64,000 nucleotides of DNA, taken from an uncultured Eubacterium sp. (GTDB lineage: Bacteria > Bacillota > Clostridia > Lachnospirales > Lachnospiraceae). The DNA lies in assembly GCA_910577295.1 (NCBI GenBank), contig CAJTLS010000005.1:1-64000 (forward strand). Direction: 5' to 3'. Positions 18,911-26,539 of this stretch are shown piece after piece. How positions within the stretch are numbered: the stretch's first letter is position 1; every line of letters starts with the position of its first letter. Below the pieces are notes generated by a model that was given only the letters and a program-made list of their open reading frames with translations, ran no database searches and had not been told where the DNA came from. The translations under genes and the position numbers were made by a program.

Positions 18911-18953
18911 AAAACTGCCGTTCCGTGATTGTTTCATCACGAAAACGGCAGTT
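18911..18953. terminator. bidirectional-type terminator hairpin
   Basis: AACTGCCGTT (18913-18922) and AACGGCAGTT (18944-18953) form a perfect 10-bp stem, extended inside by CGTGAT/ATCACG. On the minus strand it is followed by TTTTG and ends transcription of the Ig-like surface gene 36 bp upstream; on the plus strand it is followed by CCTTTTTC. Confidence 0.75.
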
Positions 18954-18989
18954 CCTTTTTCATTCAAAATAATATTATGCTAAAGAATA

Positions 18990-19922
18990 TTATTGTGCTC
19001 CTGCTTCTGCGGCATTTTTGTATTCCATTACAATCTCGGAGATTGTCAGGTCATCAATATTATCCGCATATGTTATACCTTTAAACTGCAGCTGCGTTGC
19101 TTCCTGTTCTAAATCCTCGCTTACTTCCAACGTGAACTTCCACTCAAACGGCTCGCCAAGTGGAATATTATCATCATCGGAAATAGCGATATCTGTCGAT
19201 ATGTTCACATCTTCGTTATTATTAATGAAATAAGCGCGGAAACCTTTTTCACCATTCAAAGTACCTTTTACTGTAACATCCATCACACTGCCCGGCGCTA
19301 ATGCCTCAGGAATATTCACACGGAAAATAGATGTATCCTGTATTGACAAAGTACCTTTTTCTGCATCATAAGGAATTGATTCACCAGCCACATCAACTGC
19401 CGTAGTTAAATCTACTTTCAGCTTTTTGTATCCCGGTTTTGGTGGCTCTGTCGGTTCTTCTGTCGGTCCCGCCGGTGGCGTAGGGGTTGCCGAAGTTGTC
19501 GGCGGTGTCGGAGTTGCTTTGTTGTTATTTGTCGGTGGTGTTGGTGTCGCTTTCTTTGTTGTGTCAGCTTTCTTCGTTACCGTCACCGCAATCTTCTTTG
19601 TCAAAGTTTTCTTACCATATTTCATTTTTACGGTAATCTTAGCTTTTCCAACTGCTTTCCCTTTAATCGTTGCACCTTTCTTTGACTTTTTAGACAAAGA
19701 AACTACTTTCTTAGCAGCTTTTGTCAGCTTCCATGTTACTTTTTTTGCATTCTTTACAGTTACTTTTTTCTTTGCTCCCTTTGCAATAGCAACCTTTGTC
19801 GTACTCAACTTCGGTTTCTTTACTTTAGCATCGGAAGTAGGCATCGCTGTTGCACTAAAAACCATGGCAGCAGATAATACTACAGCAAGACCTTTTGCGT
19901 TTTTCTTTACCATTGTACTCAT
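18990..19922 (-). CDS. secreted Ig-like (Big_2-type) protein with threonine/proline linker
   Basis: 310 residues. A signal peptide (GLAVVLSAAMVFSATAM) is followed by a very lysine-rich Ig-like module (about 35-115), a linker built from ATPTPP units (about 118-165), and a C-terminal beta-rich domain of about 135 residues (LTTAVDVAGESIPYDAEKGTLSI onward) that I cannot assign but that has the size of a carbohydrate-binding domain. The basic N-terminal module is shared with the two GH43 enzymes next door, so it probably works at the same surface. No sortase, SLH or dockerin signal is visible. It has its own promoter and terminator. Confidence 0.75.
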   Translation of the reverse strand: MSTMVKKNAKGLAVVLSAAMVFSATAMPTSDAKVKKPKLSTTKVAIAKGAKKKVTVKNAKKVTWKLTKAAKKVVSLSKKSKKGATIKGKAVGKAKITVKMKYGKKTLTKKIAVTVTKKADTTKKATPTPPTNNNKATPTPPTTSATPTPPAGPTEEPTEPPKPGYKKLKVDLTTAVDVAGESIPYDAEKGTLSIQDTSIFRVNIPEALAPGSVMDVTVKGTLNGEKGFRAYFINNNEDVNISTDIAISDDDNIPLGEPFEWKFTLEVSEDLEQEATQLQFKGITYADNIDDLTISEIVMEYKNAAEAGAQ

Positions 19923-19998
19923 GATAATCCCCCTTCTTTTTTAATTGCTATTAATGATGCAGGGTTCAAACAATATTTTATCCCCACATTATTCTCTA

Positions 19999-20027
19999 AT
20001 TATAACTCTTTTTCTTTAATTACGCAA
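19999..20027 (-). promoter_or_regulatory. promoter of the Ig-like surface gene
   Basis: TTGCGT (20022-20027), 17-bp spacer, perfect TATAAT (19999-20004) on the minus strand, about 75 bp before the start codon. Confidence 0.65.
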
Positions 20028-20057
20028 GCAATATTGAAAATTACTCCCCATTTGATT

Positions 20058-22049
20058 TTAATAAATTTTGTAATAATCAAAATCTACATAACCGCCGGTC
20101 TCTTTTGTTGCATAATTGTACAAATAGGTTCGATATCCCATAAATATTTTCAGATTATAAGACATCACCAACTCGCTTCCAATATCATTCCATGCCGTGC
20201 CGTCAAGAGAATACTGGAATGTTGCTTTATTCGTTGAAAAATTATAATTAATTTTTAAGTACACCTGAGACTGCTGAAGTTCAATTCTGCCGTCTGCTAC
20301 CGTCATCGTATTTACTGCTTTATCTCCGTCCATCCACTGTCCAGCTCCATAATAGAGATAGGTCTTCCCATCTTCTTTCATGACGCCGACCTGACCGTAG
20401 TCATTCTGGAATGCACAAATACCGGCATAATCGCCATCTTTCATATTGCTTACATCTATTGCCGCCTCACTCGTACACTTTTTGCCAAATGTTCTCTGCG
20501 TCAAGGAATTCCTTGCGTCAACAATTGTATTCGCCAGAGAACCTGTTTTGAGGCGAAGATATCCTTTTCGCTCTGTCACCGACCAGTTAGCATTATCCGG
20601 ATTATGGTTCCACTGCCATACAAGCTGCAGTTTGTTTTCGTCATAATCAAAAGCATCGTCAGCATATATGTAATTTTGTCCGCTGTTCTCAAGTTTTACT
20701 TCCATCTTCTTCGCAGAATTTTGCTTGCCATTTGTTCCCATCATCGGCCATCCATCTTCCCAATACACCTCAAGAAGCACCGGAATACGGCCGACAGCAC
20801 CGCTGTCCTTAAATAGCATTGCGTACCAGTCGCCGTTCTGAGTATCGATAATACCTCCCTGTGCGATACCGCCGCTGTGGAACACCCTTTTCTCCTCCCA
20901 CTCGCCGGTCAAATCTTTGGAACGGTAGCACCACTCTGTTCTCTGGTCACCGGATGGCCATGATATGAAGAACAGATAGTAATAATCGCCCACTTTGTAA
21001 GCATGGCACCCCTCAATGCTGACAATATTTTTAGAAGAAGATTTCTTCAGTATCGTTTTCGCCGTACCGAATTTAATTCCGTCTTCTGTCAACTCAAATT
21101 CCTGCATTGCTATATTTCCATTACCAGAGAAGATATAACTTTTTCCATCAGCAAACAACAAACCTGGGTCATGCTTCGTTCCCTGTGCGGAATGTTTCTT
21201 CCAATTGCCGCTCTTAATATCGTCCGTTGTATAAATATATGTCTTGCCCTGATCGTTGCTTGAGAAGCAGACATAGAACAGCTTATCGGCTTCATTGTAG
21301 CGGAGGCTGGCCGCCCATGAACCCTTGCCGTAGCACTGCTTTCCATTCATAAGATTCGTTGTGTCATTATCTTCCAACGTATCGTAAACATAGGAGACAA
21401 TCTCCCAATGGACTAAATCTTTGGAATGCATAATCGGCACGCCCGGATTGAGGAACATCGTTGTGCTAACCATATAATAATCTTCCCCGACACGGATGTA
21501 ATCCACATCCGGTATGTCTGAATAAATTAGTGGATTCTCCGCAACTGCCGGATTTTCAACGTAGGTAGTCGGTGTCGGCGTTGCTGTCGCCGTTGCTGTT
21601 GACGTCGGCGGTGTCGGCGTAGAACCGTTGGCGCCATCCGATGGTTTCGGCTGGTTTACTGTTCCACCTGGCGTTGTTGCCGGCGCGCCAGATGTCTGTA
21701 CTTTCTTCTTAGACGTTACTTTTACTTTCACTTTTCCAAGACTTCTCTTCTTTTTCCCTTTTACTTCCTTAACCGTAATTTTAGTAGAACCTACTTTGAT
21801 GCCTTTTACCTTTCCTTTTTTGGAAACCGTGGCAACCTTTTTGTTGCTGCTCTTAAACGTATAACGACATTTCTTTTTCTTGTTTTTAATTGTTATCTTC
21901 TTACTTTTTCCCTTAACAATTGTTATATTTTTTTTCTTGATGGAAGCTTTCTTTTTCGCTTCCGATTTGTCCGACGTTCCTGCCAGACTCCCCACACAAA
22001 GTGCGGCAATCAACAGACCCGTCACTGTTTTCTGAACTCTTTTACTCAT
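20058..22049 (-). CDS. secreted glycoside hydrolase family 43 enzyme (xylosidase/arabinofuranosidase type)
   Basis: 663 residues. In order: signal peptide; lysine-rich Ig-like module (about 30-115); linker of TPTPPTSTATATATPTP type (about 120-165); a GH43 five-bladed propeller (about 170-450); and a C-terminal beta-sandwich (about 460-663) of the GH43_C2 / concanavalin type. The candidate GH43 catalytic acids are Asp in IPDVDYIRV (base), Asp in KHDPGLLFADG (pKa helper) and Glu in SIEGCHAYK (acid). It likely trims xylan or arabinoxylan side chains outside the cell. It starts 30 bp after the AraC-type regulator and is probably co-transcribed with it. Confidence 0.85.
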   Translation of the reverse strand: MSKRVQKTVTGLLIAALCVGSLAGTSDKSEAKKKASIKKKNITIVKGKSKKITIKNKKKKCRYTFKSSNKKVATVSKKGKVKGIKVGSTKITVKEVKGKKKRSLGKVKVKVTSKKKVQTSGAPATTPGGTVNQPKPSDGANGSTPTPPTSTATATATPTPTTYVENPAVAENPLIYSDIPDVDYIRVGEDYYMVSTTMFLNPGVPIMHSKDLVHWEIVSYVYDTLEDNDTTNLMNGKQCYGKGSWAASLRYNEADKLFYVCFSSNDQGKTYIYTTDDIKSGNWKKHSAQGTKHDPGLLFADGKSYIFSGNGNIAMQEFELTEDGIKFGTAKTILKKSSSKNIVSIEGCHAYKVGDYYYLFFISWPSGDQRTEWCYRSKDLTGEWEEKRVFHSGGIAQGGIIDTQNGDWYAMLFKDSGAVGRIPVLLEVYWEDGWPMMGTNGKQNSAKKMEVKLENSGQNYIYADDAFDYDENKLQLVWQWNHNPDNANWSVTERKGYLRLKTGSLANTIVDARNSLTQRTFGKKCTSEAAIDVSNMKDGDYAGICAFQNDYGQVGVMKEDGKTYLYYGAGQWMDGDKAVNTMTVADGRIELQQSQVYLKINYNFSTNKATFQYSLDGTAWNDIGSELVMSYNLKIFMGYRTYLYNYATKETGGYVDFDYYKIY

Positions 22050-22079
22050 CTTCCCTTTACCTCCTTTTACACATCTTCG

Positions 22080-22859
22080 TTACCGGACAGTCCCAATTTT
22101 ATGCTCCTTACGATATACGCTTGGCGAAACTCCCTCGTGTCTCTTAAACTGTCTGCAAAAATGTTCTACATTATTGTATCCACATCTCTCGCTAATCTCC
22201 CCGATATCATACCTCGTTTGCACAAGAAGCATTTTAGCACGCGTCATGCGGCTTTCAATCACTTCGGCAATACAGGATATATGTGCGAAGTCTTTATACA
22301 GCTTTTGCAGCGAGCGTGTACTCATATTCACCTGCTCCGCCATACGCTCTAACGTCCAGTCGTATTCAGGATGTGCATAAATATCACCGCGCAGGCTCTC
22401 CAATACATTTTGATAACGAGAGCTTTCTGTCGGGAAAGCATAATCATGGAACCAGTGAAAAATAATATGCATTAATTCTGTTATTATGTGCTCTTCACTC
22501 TGCCTGTGCCAAAAGTTTTCACATGCTACCATTTCCCAATATTTCAGAAAATAGTCGTAATTTTCACAGTAAATAGGAATACCAAAAGGTACATATCCTT
22601 CCACAAACAAAGGCTCGTCACAATCAAACCGTATCCACGTATATATCAGCGCTCCGCTTTCCGCTTTATAATGCACGCGCTGGCCGGGCTTATAGATAAT
22701 GCCCGTGTGCGGCGGATACGCACGCAGCTCACCCTCTACCTCAATCATTGCCGCCGTTTCAAAAAGAATGATTTCGTACTCCCCCTCGGCAAAAACCAAG
22801 TTATCTTCAAACCCCTCCGGCATTTGCTCTGTCATTACCGCATACAGAATTTTAAACAT
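22080..22859 (-). CDS. AraC family transcriptional regulator
   Basis: 259 residues. The N-terminal half (to about 140) is a cupin-like sensing domain (PPHTGIIYKPGQRVHYKAESG, YTWIRFDC), and the C-terminal 100 residues carry the two helix-turn-helix units (WTLERMAEQVNMSTRSLQKLYKDF; DIGEISERCGYNNVEHFCRQFKRHEGVSPSVYRK). Such regulators usually bind a sugar and activate neighbouring carbohydrate genes. It stands between two GH43 genes on the same strand, so these are its likely targets. Its own upstream region has a good -10 box but a poor -35, plus two helically phased repeats, which suggests autoregulation or activator dependence. Confidence 0.9.
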   Translation of the reverse strand: MFKILYAVMTEQMPEGFEDNLVFAEGEYEIILFETAAMIEVEGELRAYPPHTGIIYKPGQRVHYKAESGALIYTWIRFDCDEPLFVEGYVPFGIPIYCENYDYFLKYWEMVACENFWHRQSEEHIITELMHIIFHWFHDYAFPTESSRYQNVLESLRGDIYAHPEYDWTLERMAEQVNMSTRSLQKLYKDFAHISCIAEVIESRMTRAKMLLVQTRYDIGEISERCGYNNVEHFCRQFKRHEGVSPSVYRKEHKIGTVR

Positions 22860-22875
22860 ACCTTCTCACCTCTGT

Positions 22876-22897
22876 ATTATATTAACACAGTTTAACA
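22876..22897 (-). promoter_or_regulatory. -10 box and phased direct repeats upstream of the AraC gene
   Basis: A perfect TATAAT -10 (22876-22881) on the minus strand has no clear -35. Immediately upstream are two TGTTAA direct repeats (22882-22887 and 22892-22897) one helical turn apart, the arrangement expected for an AraC-type half-site pair abutting the -10. Confidence 0.45.
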
Positions 22898-22920
22898 GAC
22901 ATTGCTATCTTTAATTGGAC

Positions 22921-22953
22921 AGATGAGGTTCGCGCCTGACGCAAACCTCATCT
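22921..22953 (-). terminator. hairpin after the large GH43 gene
   Basis: AGATGAGGTT (22921-22930) and AACCTCATCT (22944-22953) form a perfect 10-bp stem with a small GC inner stem. It begins 4 bp after the stop of the 840-residue GH43 gene. No T-run follows on the minus strand, so it may protect the 3' end or terminate only weakly before the AraC gene. Confidence 0.5.
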
Positions 22954-22956
22954 CAA

Positions 22957-25479
22957 TCATTTAGACTTTTCGTTAGGTTTTTCGACAGGTCTTTTAAAAC
23001 ACCATGAATCCATCAGAACTCCGCATTTTCCAAATTCAAAATAAAGAGTATGTTTGCCCGTAATTTGTTTCTTTATCGGAACCGTTACCTCTTTATATTC
23101 TTCTGAGCCAACCTGACCAAGTTTCATCGTCAGCTCACCCGGTTCATCCATAAAATCAACTGCCGTTACGCCTATATAACCGCCAATTTTCCCATTAAAT
23201 ACCGAGTAATTCGTAGCCCAGTCTTTGTTGGAATTTGGCTGTTTATTTGCCACGGTACCTACCGTATCGGCCATCGCAAAGGTCTCTGCCTCTACTGTCT
23301 CAAATGGATTTACATTGGCAATTGCCGTTGCACCTGTTCTTGTCATCTTTGTAGAAGCAACCGAGCCGTCTTTATTGGTAAAATCACCGTTTTCGCCTAA
23401 ATCCAACTCATCTACATAAGTTGTACGGTAATCCTGCTTCGTACCTACTTTCAGGGTATCTGCTTTCGTGTGATAGAACGCATACCACTTCCCTTTATAT
23501 TCTGCCATACAGTGATGGTTGTTTCCGGTTGCCCCAAAATAGACGCCCGGATTTTTCAAGACTGTTCCAACAAGCTTAAAGCCTGTCATAGGGTCATCAC
23601 TTTCCATTACAGCAATCGTGGCCGCACCTAATGTGGAAGCTCCCGCCTCCGAAGTCCAGTTTGTACAATAGCTGTAATAGTACTTTCCGTTAATCTTGTT
23701 GATACCGGAATCCTCAAACATATAAGGAGCGTCAATCGTAACTGCGTCCCCAACGGTACTAACCATATCTTCACCAAGCTTAATTACACGGGCACATTTT
23801 GGATTTTTATTGTAGGCAGCATCTTTAGCATTTCCGAAACCGCCAAAGTACAAATATGCCTGACCGTCATCATCTACGAGTACGGCAGGGTCAAAGAGCC
23901 ATGCCACATCCGACTCGCCACAGTTGCCAATCGAACGGTCGATAATCGGTTTCCCAATCGGGTCTGTCCACGGTCCCACCGGACTGTCTGCTGTCAATAC
24001 CCCGATACTGCTTGCGTTGTTCGCAAAATACAGGAAAAATTTCTCTTTTCCGTTAATCGTCTTATGTGCTGCCGCCGGCGCCCAAGAATTGGCTGCCCAT
24101 TTGGCCGCTCCTTTTACATCAATGGTTCCGTGATCTGTCCAGTTTACCATATCGGTCGTTGAATAGCAGTTTAATGTATTAATCTTAGAATAATTATTAT
24201 CCTTATTTCCTGCCAGTTCGTGCTGCTGGGAATCGTTCGTTCCGTATACATACAGGCGTCCGTTGTATTCCATCGCCCATGGGTCTGCCGTCAGACGGGA
24301 TGTCATAATCGGATTGCCGACTTTTCCTTTGACAAGTCCTGCAGAAAGATCCGGAACACCATCTTCCTTATCTGCTGATTTAGCAATTCCAGCTACCGAC
24401 ACTTCGTCCAGACAGAAGTCCATAAAGTTATTTGTATTATATACGGACTGCCAATAAATTGAGATGTCACCCGAATGCTCCGGTATAGTAAAGGTCGCCT
24501 TACACTCTGTCCATTGTCCGTTTGGCAAATTAAACTTTGCAATACCCGGATATACAGTCTCTCCAGAAGACGGGTCGACATGCTGACAGCTCAACTCAAT
24601 CTGAGTGTCCTCTCCGCTAGACTGTTTTGCATAGAATTTTATCTCATAGTCACTTCCCGTTTGAACATATTTTGTAACATCAACCATTGCACCATGCCAA
24701 TCCTGCGTACGGTTTGTAACCTCTGCACATTTGGACGTGCCGTTCGCTCCTCCGTCAATCACATCAACAGCTGCGCTGCCACGACTCGAAATCGGCGCTG
24801 CATCGCCTTTTTCCATATCCGCTTTAATCAATACCTGCGGCGTTGGCTCCGGTGTCGGCGTACCTATCAACGGAGTCGGCGTAGCGGTCGGGTGAGAGCC
24901 AAATCCGTCGGCTTCTGCAATCAAGCTGTCATCCGCAATCTTGTCGACATAAACTTTTACCGATACGCCGTTCGGAACCGGCGTTGGTGTTGCAGTCGGG
25001 CCACCGTTATTTGGTGGTGTTGCAGTCGGACCGCCATTATTTGGTGGTGTTGCAGTAGAACCGCCGTTATTTGGTGGTGTTGCATTTGTGCCACCGTTTG
25101 GCGGTGTTGGTGTCGTAGTCTTCTTCTTTTTTACCGTCACCTTCACTACACCGACTTTTCTTGCTTTGCCTTTTCCTTTTTTGGCAATCTCTTTTACCGT
25201 AATCTTTGCTTTACCGCTTTTCAAAGCCTTAATCTTGCCTTTTTTGGAAACGGATGCAATTTTCTTCTTGTTACTCTTAAAAGTATACTTGCAGGACTTT
25301 TTCTTCTTTTTAATCTTAATTGTCTTCTTTTTGCCTACTGTCAAAGTCACTTTTTTCGTTTTTAATGTTGCCTTTTTTGCTTTTGCTTCTGATGTTGTAC
25401 CTGTCATACCGCCAACGGTCAGTGACAGGGCTAATACACCTGATAAAGCAACACCGCAAAGGCGCTTCCATTGCTTCAT
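22957..25479 (-). CDS. secreted multidomain GH43 enzyme with carbohydrate-binding modules
   Basis: 840 residues. Order: signal peptide; lysine-rich Ig-like module (about 33-120); a repeat linker of ATPPNNGGPT units (about 122-172); a CBM4/9/22-like beta-sandwich (about 218-370, WHGAMVDVTKYVQTGSDYEIKFYAKQ pattern); a GH43 propeller (about 385-715) starting NPIMTSRLTADPWAMEYNGRLYVYGTND; and a C-terminal domain (about 720-835, CBM6-like). The candidate GH43 acids are Asp in TADPWAM, Asp in LFDPAVLVDDD and Glu in YMFEDSGINKI. The domain set resembles arabinoxylan arabinofuranohydrolases. AAGGAGG lies 8 bp before the ATG. Its position beside the AraC gene suggests shared substrate control. Confidence 0.85.
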   Translation of the reverse strand: MKQWKRLCGVALSGVLALSLTVGGMTGTTSEAKAKKATLKTKKVTLTVGKKKTIKIKKKKKSCKYTFKSNKKKIASVSKKGKIKALKSGKAKITVKEIAKKGKGKARKVGVVKVTVKKKKTTTPTPPNGGTNATPPNNGGSTATPPNNGGPTATPPNNGGPTATPTPVPNGVSVKVYVDKIADDSLIAEADGFGSHPTATPTPLIGTPTPEPTPQVLIKADMEKGDAAPISSRGSAAVDVIDGGANGTSKCAEVTNRTQDWHGAMVDVTKYVQTGSDYEIKFYAKQSSGEDTQIELSCQHVDPSSGETVYPGIAKFNLPNGQWTECKATFTIPEHSGDISIYWQSVYNTNNFMDFCLDEVSVAGIAKSADKEDGVPDLSAGLVKGKVGNPIMTSRLTADPWAMEYNGRLYVYGTNDSQQHELAGNKDNNYSKINTLNCYSTTDMVNWTDHGTIDVKGAAKWAANSWAPAAAHKTINGKEKFFLYFANNASSIGVLTADSPVGPWTDPIGKPIIDRSIGNCGESDVAWLFDPAVLVDDDGQAYLYFGGFGNAKDAAYNKNPKCARVIKLGEDMVSTVGDAVTIDAPYMFEDSGINKINGKYYYSYCTNWTSEAGASTLGAATIAVMESDDPMTGFKLVGTVLKNPGVYFGATGNNHHCMAEYKGKWYAFYHTKADTLKVGTKQDYRTTYVDELDLGENGDFTNKDGSVASTKMTRTGATAIANVNPFETVEAETFAMADTVGTVANKQPNSNKDWATNYSVFNGKIGGYIGVTAVDFMDEPGELTMKLGQVGSEEYKEVTVPIKKQITGKHTLYFEFGKCGVLMDSWCFKRPVEKPNEKSK
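24989..25108 (-). repeat. in-frame 30-bp tandem repeats in the GH43 linker
   Basis: Four adjacent near-identical units begin at 24989, 25019, 25049 and 25079, each encoding ATPPNNGG plus two variable residues. The last unit is shortened. The repeat number could change by slippage, altering linker length without frameshift. Confidence 0.8.
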
Positions 25480-25681
25480 TTTTTATCCTCCTTTATTATA
25501 TCACTATTGATATCTTTCATTTTAATCTGTATACAAAAAAAACTCTATGATATTTCTCGAATAAACATTGACGTTTTTGGTATTTTTGATTTTTTACGCA
25601 TAGACAAAAAGCATGACATGTACTGGAATAAATTTCCTCGCTAAAAACAATTGACAAAAATTTGACTTATTTCGAAACAAG

Positions 25682-25740
25682 AAAAAAAATCCATGAACCG
25701 GCAGGCCGTCGCGCTTCTGCCCACATCCATGGATTTTTTT
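25682..25740. terminator. bidirectional terminator after the LytM-like gene
   Basis: AAAATCCATG and CATGGATTTTTTT form a stem closed by a GC-rich inner stem (GGGCAG/CTGCC region). Each strand ends in a T-run. It lies 14 bp after the stop of the LytM-like gene. The rest of the gap 25480-25681 is AT-rich and would hold the promoter of the large GH43 gene; no convincing box pair was seen there. Confidence 0.7.
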
Positions 25741-25753
25741 GAAATGTTTTGCT

Positions 25754-26443
25754 CTATCGTAACAACAACATCGGATTTACCGTTTTCTTTTTCTCCTTAA
25801 CCTGAAAATATAGATTGCTTCCCTCTTCCGCATAGTACTTGCTCGGCTTGGCAATCTTACCGATGACCTGCCCTTCCGAAACCTTATCCCCCTGAGATAC
25901 GCTTACGTCTTTGAGCTGTCCGTAACTAACGGTAAAATCATTGCCGATTGACATTGTTACCGTGCGGCCCGTCTCTTCTGATGTGGCAACTTTTGTCACG
26001 ACGCCGTCGGCGCTTGCTTTGACGTCGCTGCCCTCTTTGGCCCCGATCACAAGGGCGGGATTAGTACGGTACTGTGCCAATGTCTTAAAATATACGACGC
26101 GCTCAGCGCTATACTCCATTAATACGTCACCCTGCACCGGCCAGAGAAGTCCTGCCTCCTGATCGAACTTCAGTGCATTTTTTACAGGTTTTGTCACCGT
26201 CTCAACCGACTCTTTCGTCGGCTTCGGGGTAGCCGTTTCTTCCGGCTCAGAATCGATGTTATCACCAGATGTCTCCTGCACTTCCGGCGTCGGCGGAGCT
26301 GTCACAACCGGCGTGGGACTGGCGGCAGCAATCGGCGCCTCTTCTTCTTCACCGAGCAAATTCATACATAATCCGGCAACGGCTGCAATCGCCGCCAAGC
26401 CGCAAACTAACGATATATAGAACCCTTTTTCTTTAAAAAACAT
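25754..26443 (-). CDS. membrane-anchored LytM/M23-domain protein with lost zinc ligands (SpoIIQ-like)
   Basis: 229 residues: one N-terminal membrane helix (about 7-28), a proline/threonine/glutamate spacer (about 33-90), then a LytM domain. All metal ligands expected of an M23 peptidase are replaced: the HxxxD site reads NPALVI before GAKEGSDVKASADGVV, the inner H reads Y in SYGQLKDV, and the terminal HxH reads NLYF. It therefore cannot be a normal zinc endopeptidase. Non-catalytic LytM proteins with one N-terminal helix include SpoIIQ, the forespore partner of SpoIIIAH in engulfment, and divisome activators. SpoIIQ-like is my preferred guess; no sporulation gene is nearby to support it. Confidence 0.75.
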   Translation of the reverse strand: MFFKEKGFYISLVCGLAAIAAVAGLCMNLLGEEEEAPIAAASPTPVVTAPPTPEVQETSGDNIDSEPEETATPKPTKESVETVTKPVKNALKFDQEAGLLWPVQGDVLMEYSAERVVYFKTLAQYRTNPALVIGAKEGSDVKASADGVVTKVATSEETGRTVTMSIGNDFTVSYGQLKDVSVSQGDKVSEGQVIGKIAKPSKYYAEEGSNLYFQVKEKKKTVNPMLLLR

Positions 26444-26539
26444 GTTATCACCTCTCTTTTTTTAGTATTATTGCCGAGAGAGGCGATATTATTCAGCGGG
26501 CAATACGCTGTCTTCAAATCATGTAAATTCCGTTTTCTT

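Noticed and set aside
24989..25108. 30-bp tandem repeats as a CRISPR array
   Set aside because: There are no spacers, the units are adjacent, and they code in frame for a secreted-protein linker.
24475..25365. 296-residue plus-strand frame rich in Cys, Arg and Trp
   Set aside because: It is the complement of the GH43 linker and Ig-like module; repeats such as CCSRTAIIWW mirror the proline/asparagine repeats of the real protein.
25754..26443. Active M23 endopeptidase
   Set aside because: None of the zinc-binding His/Asp residues is present.
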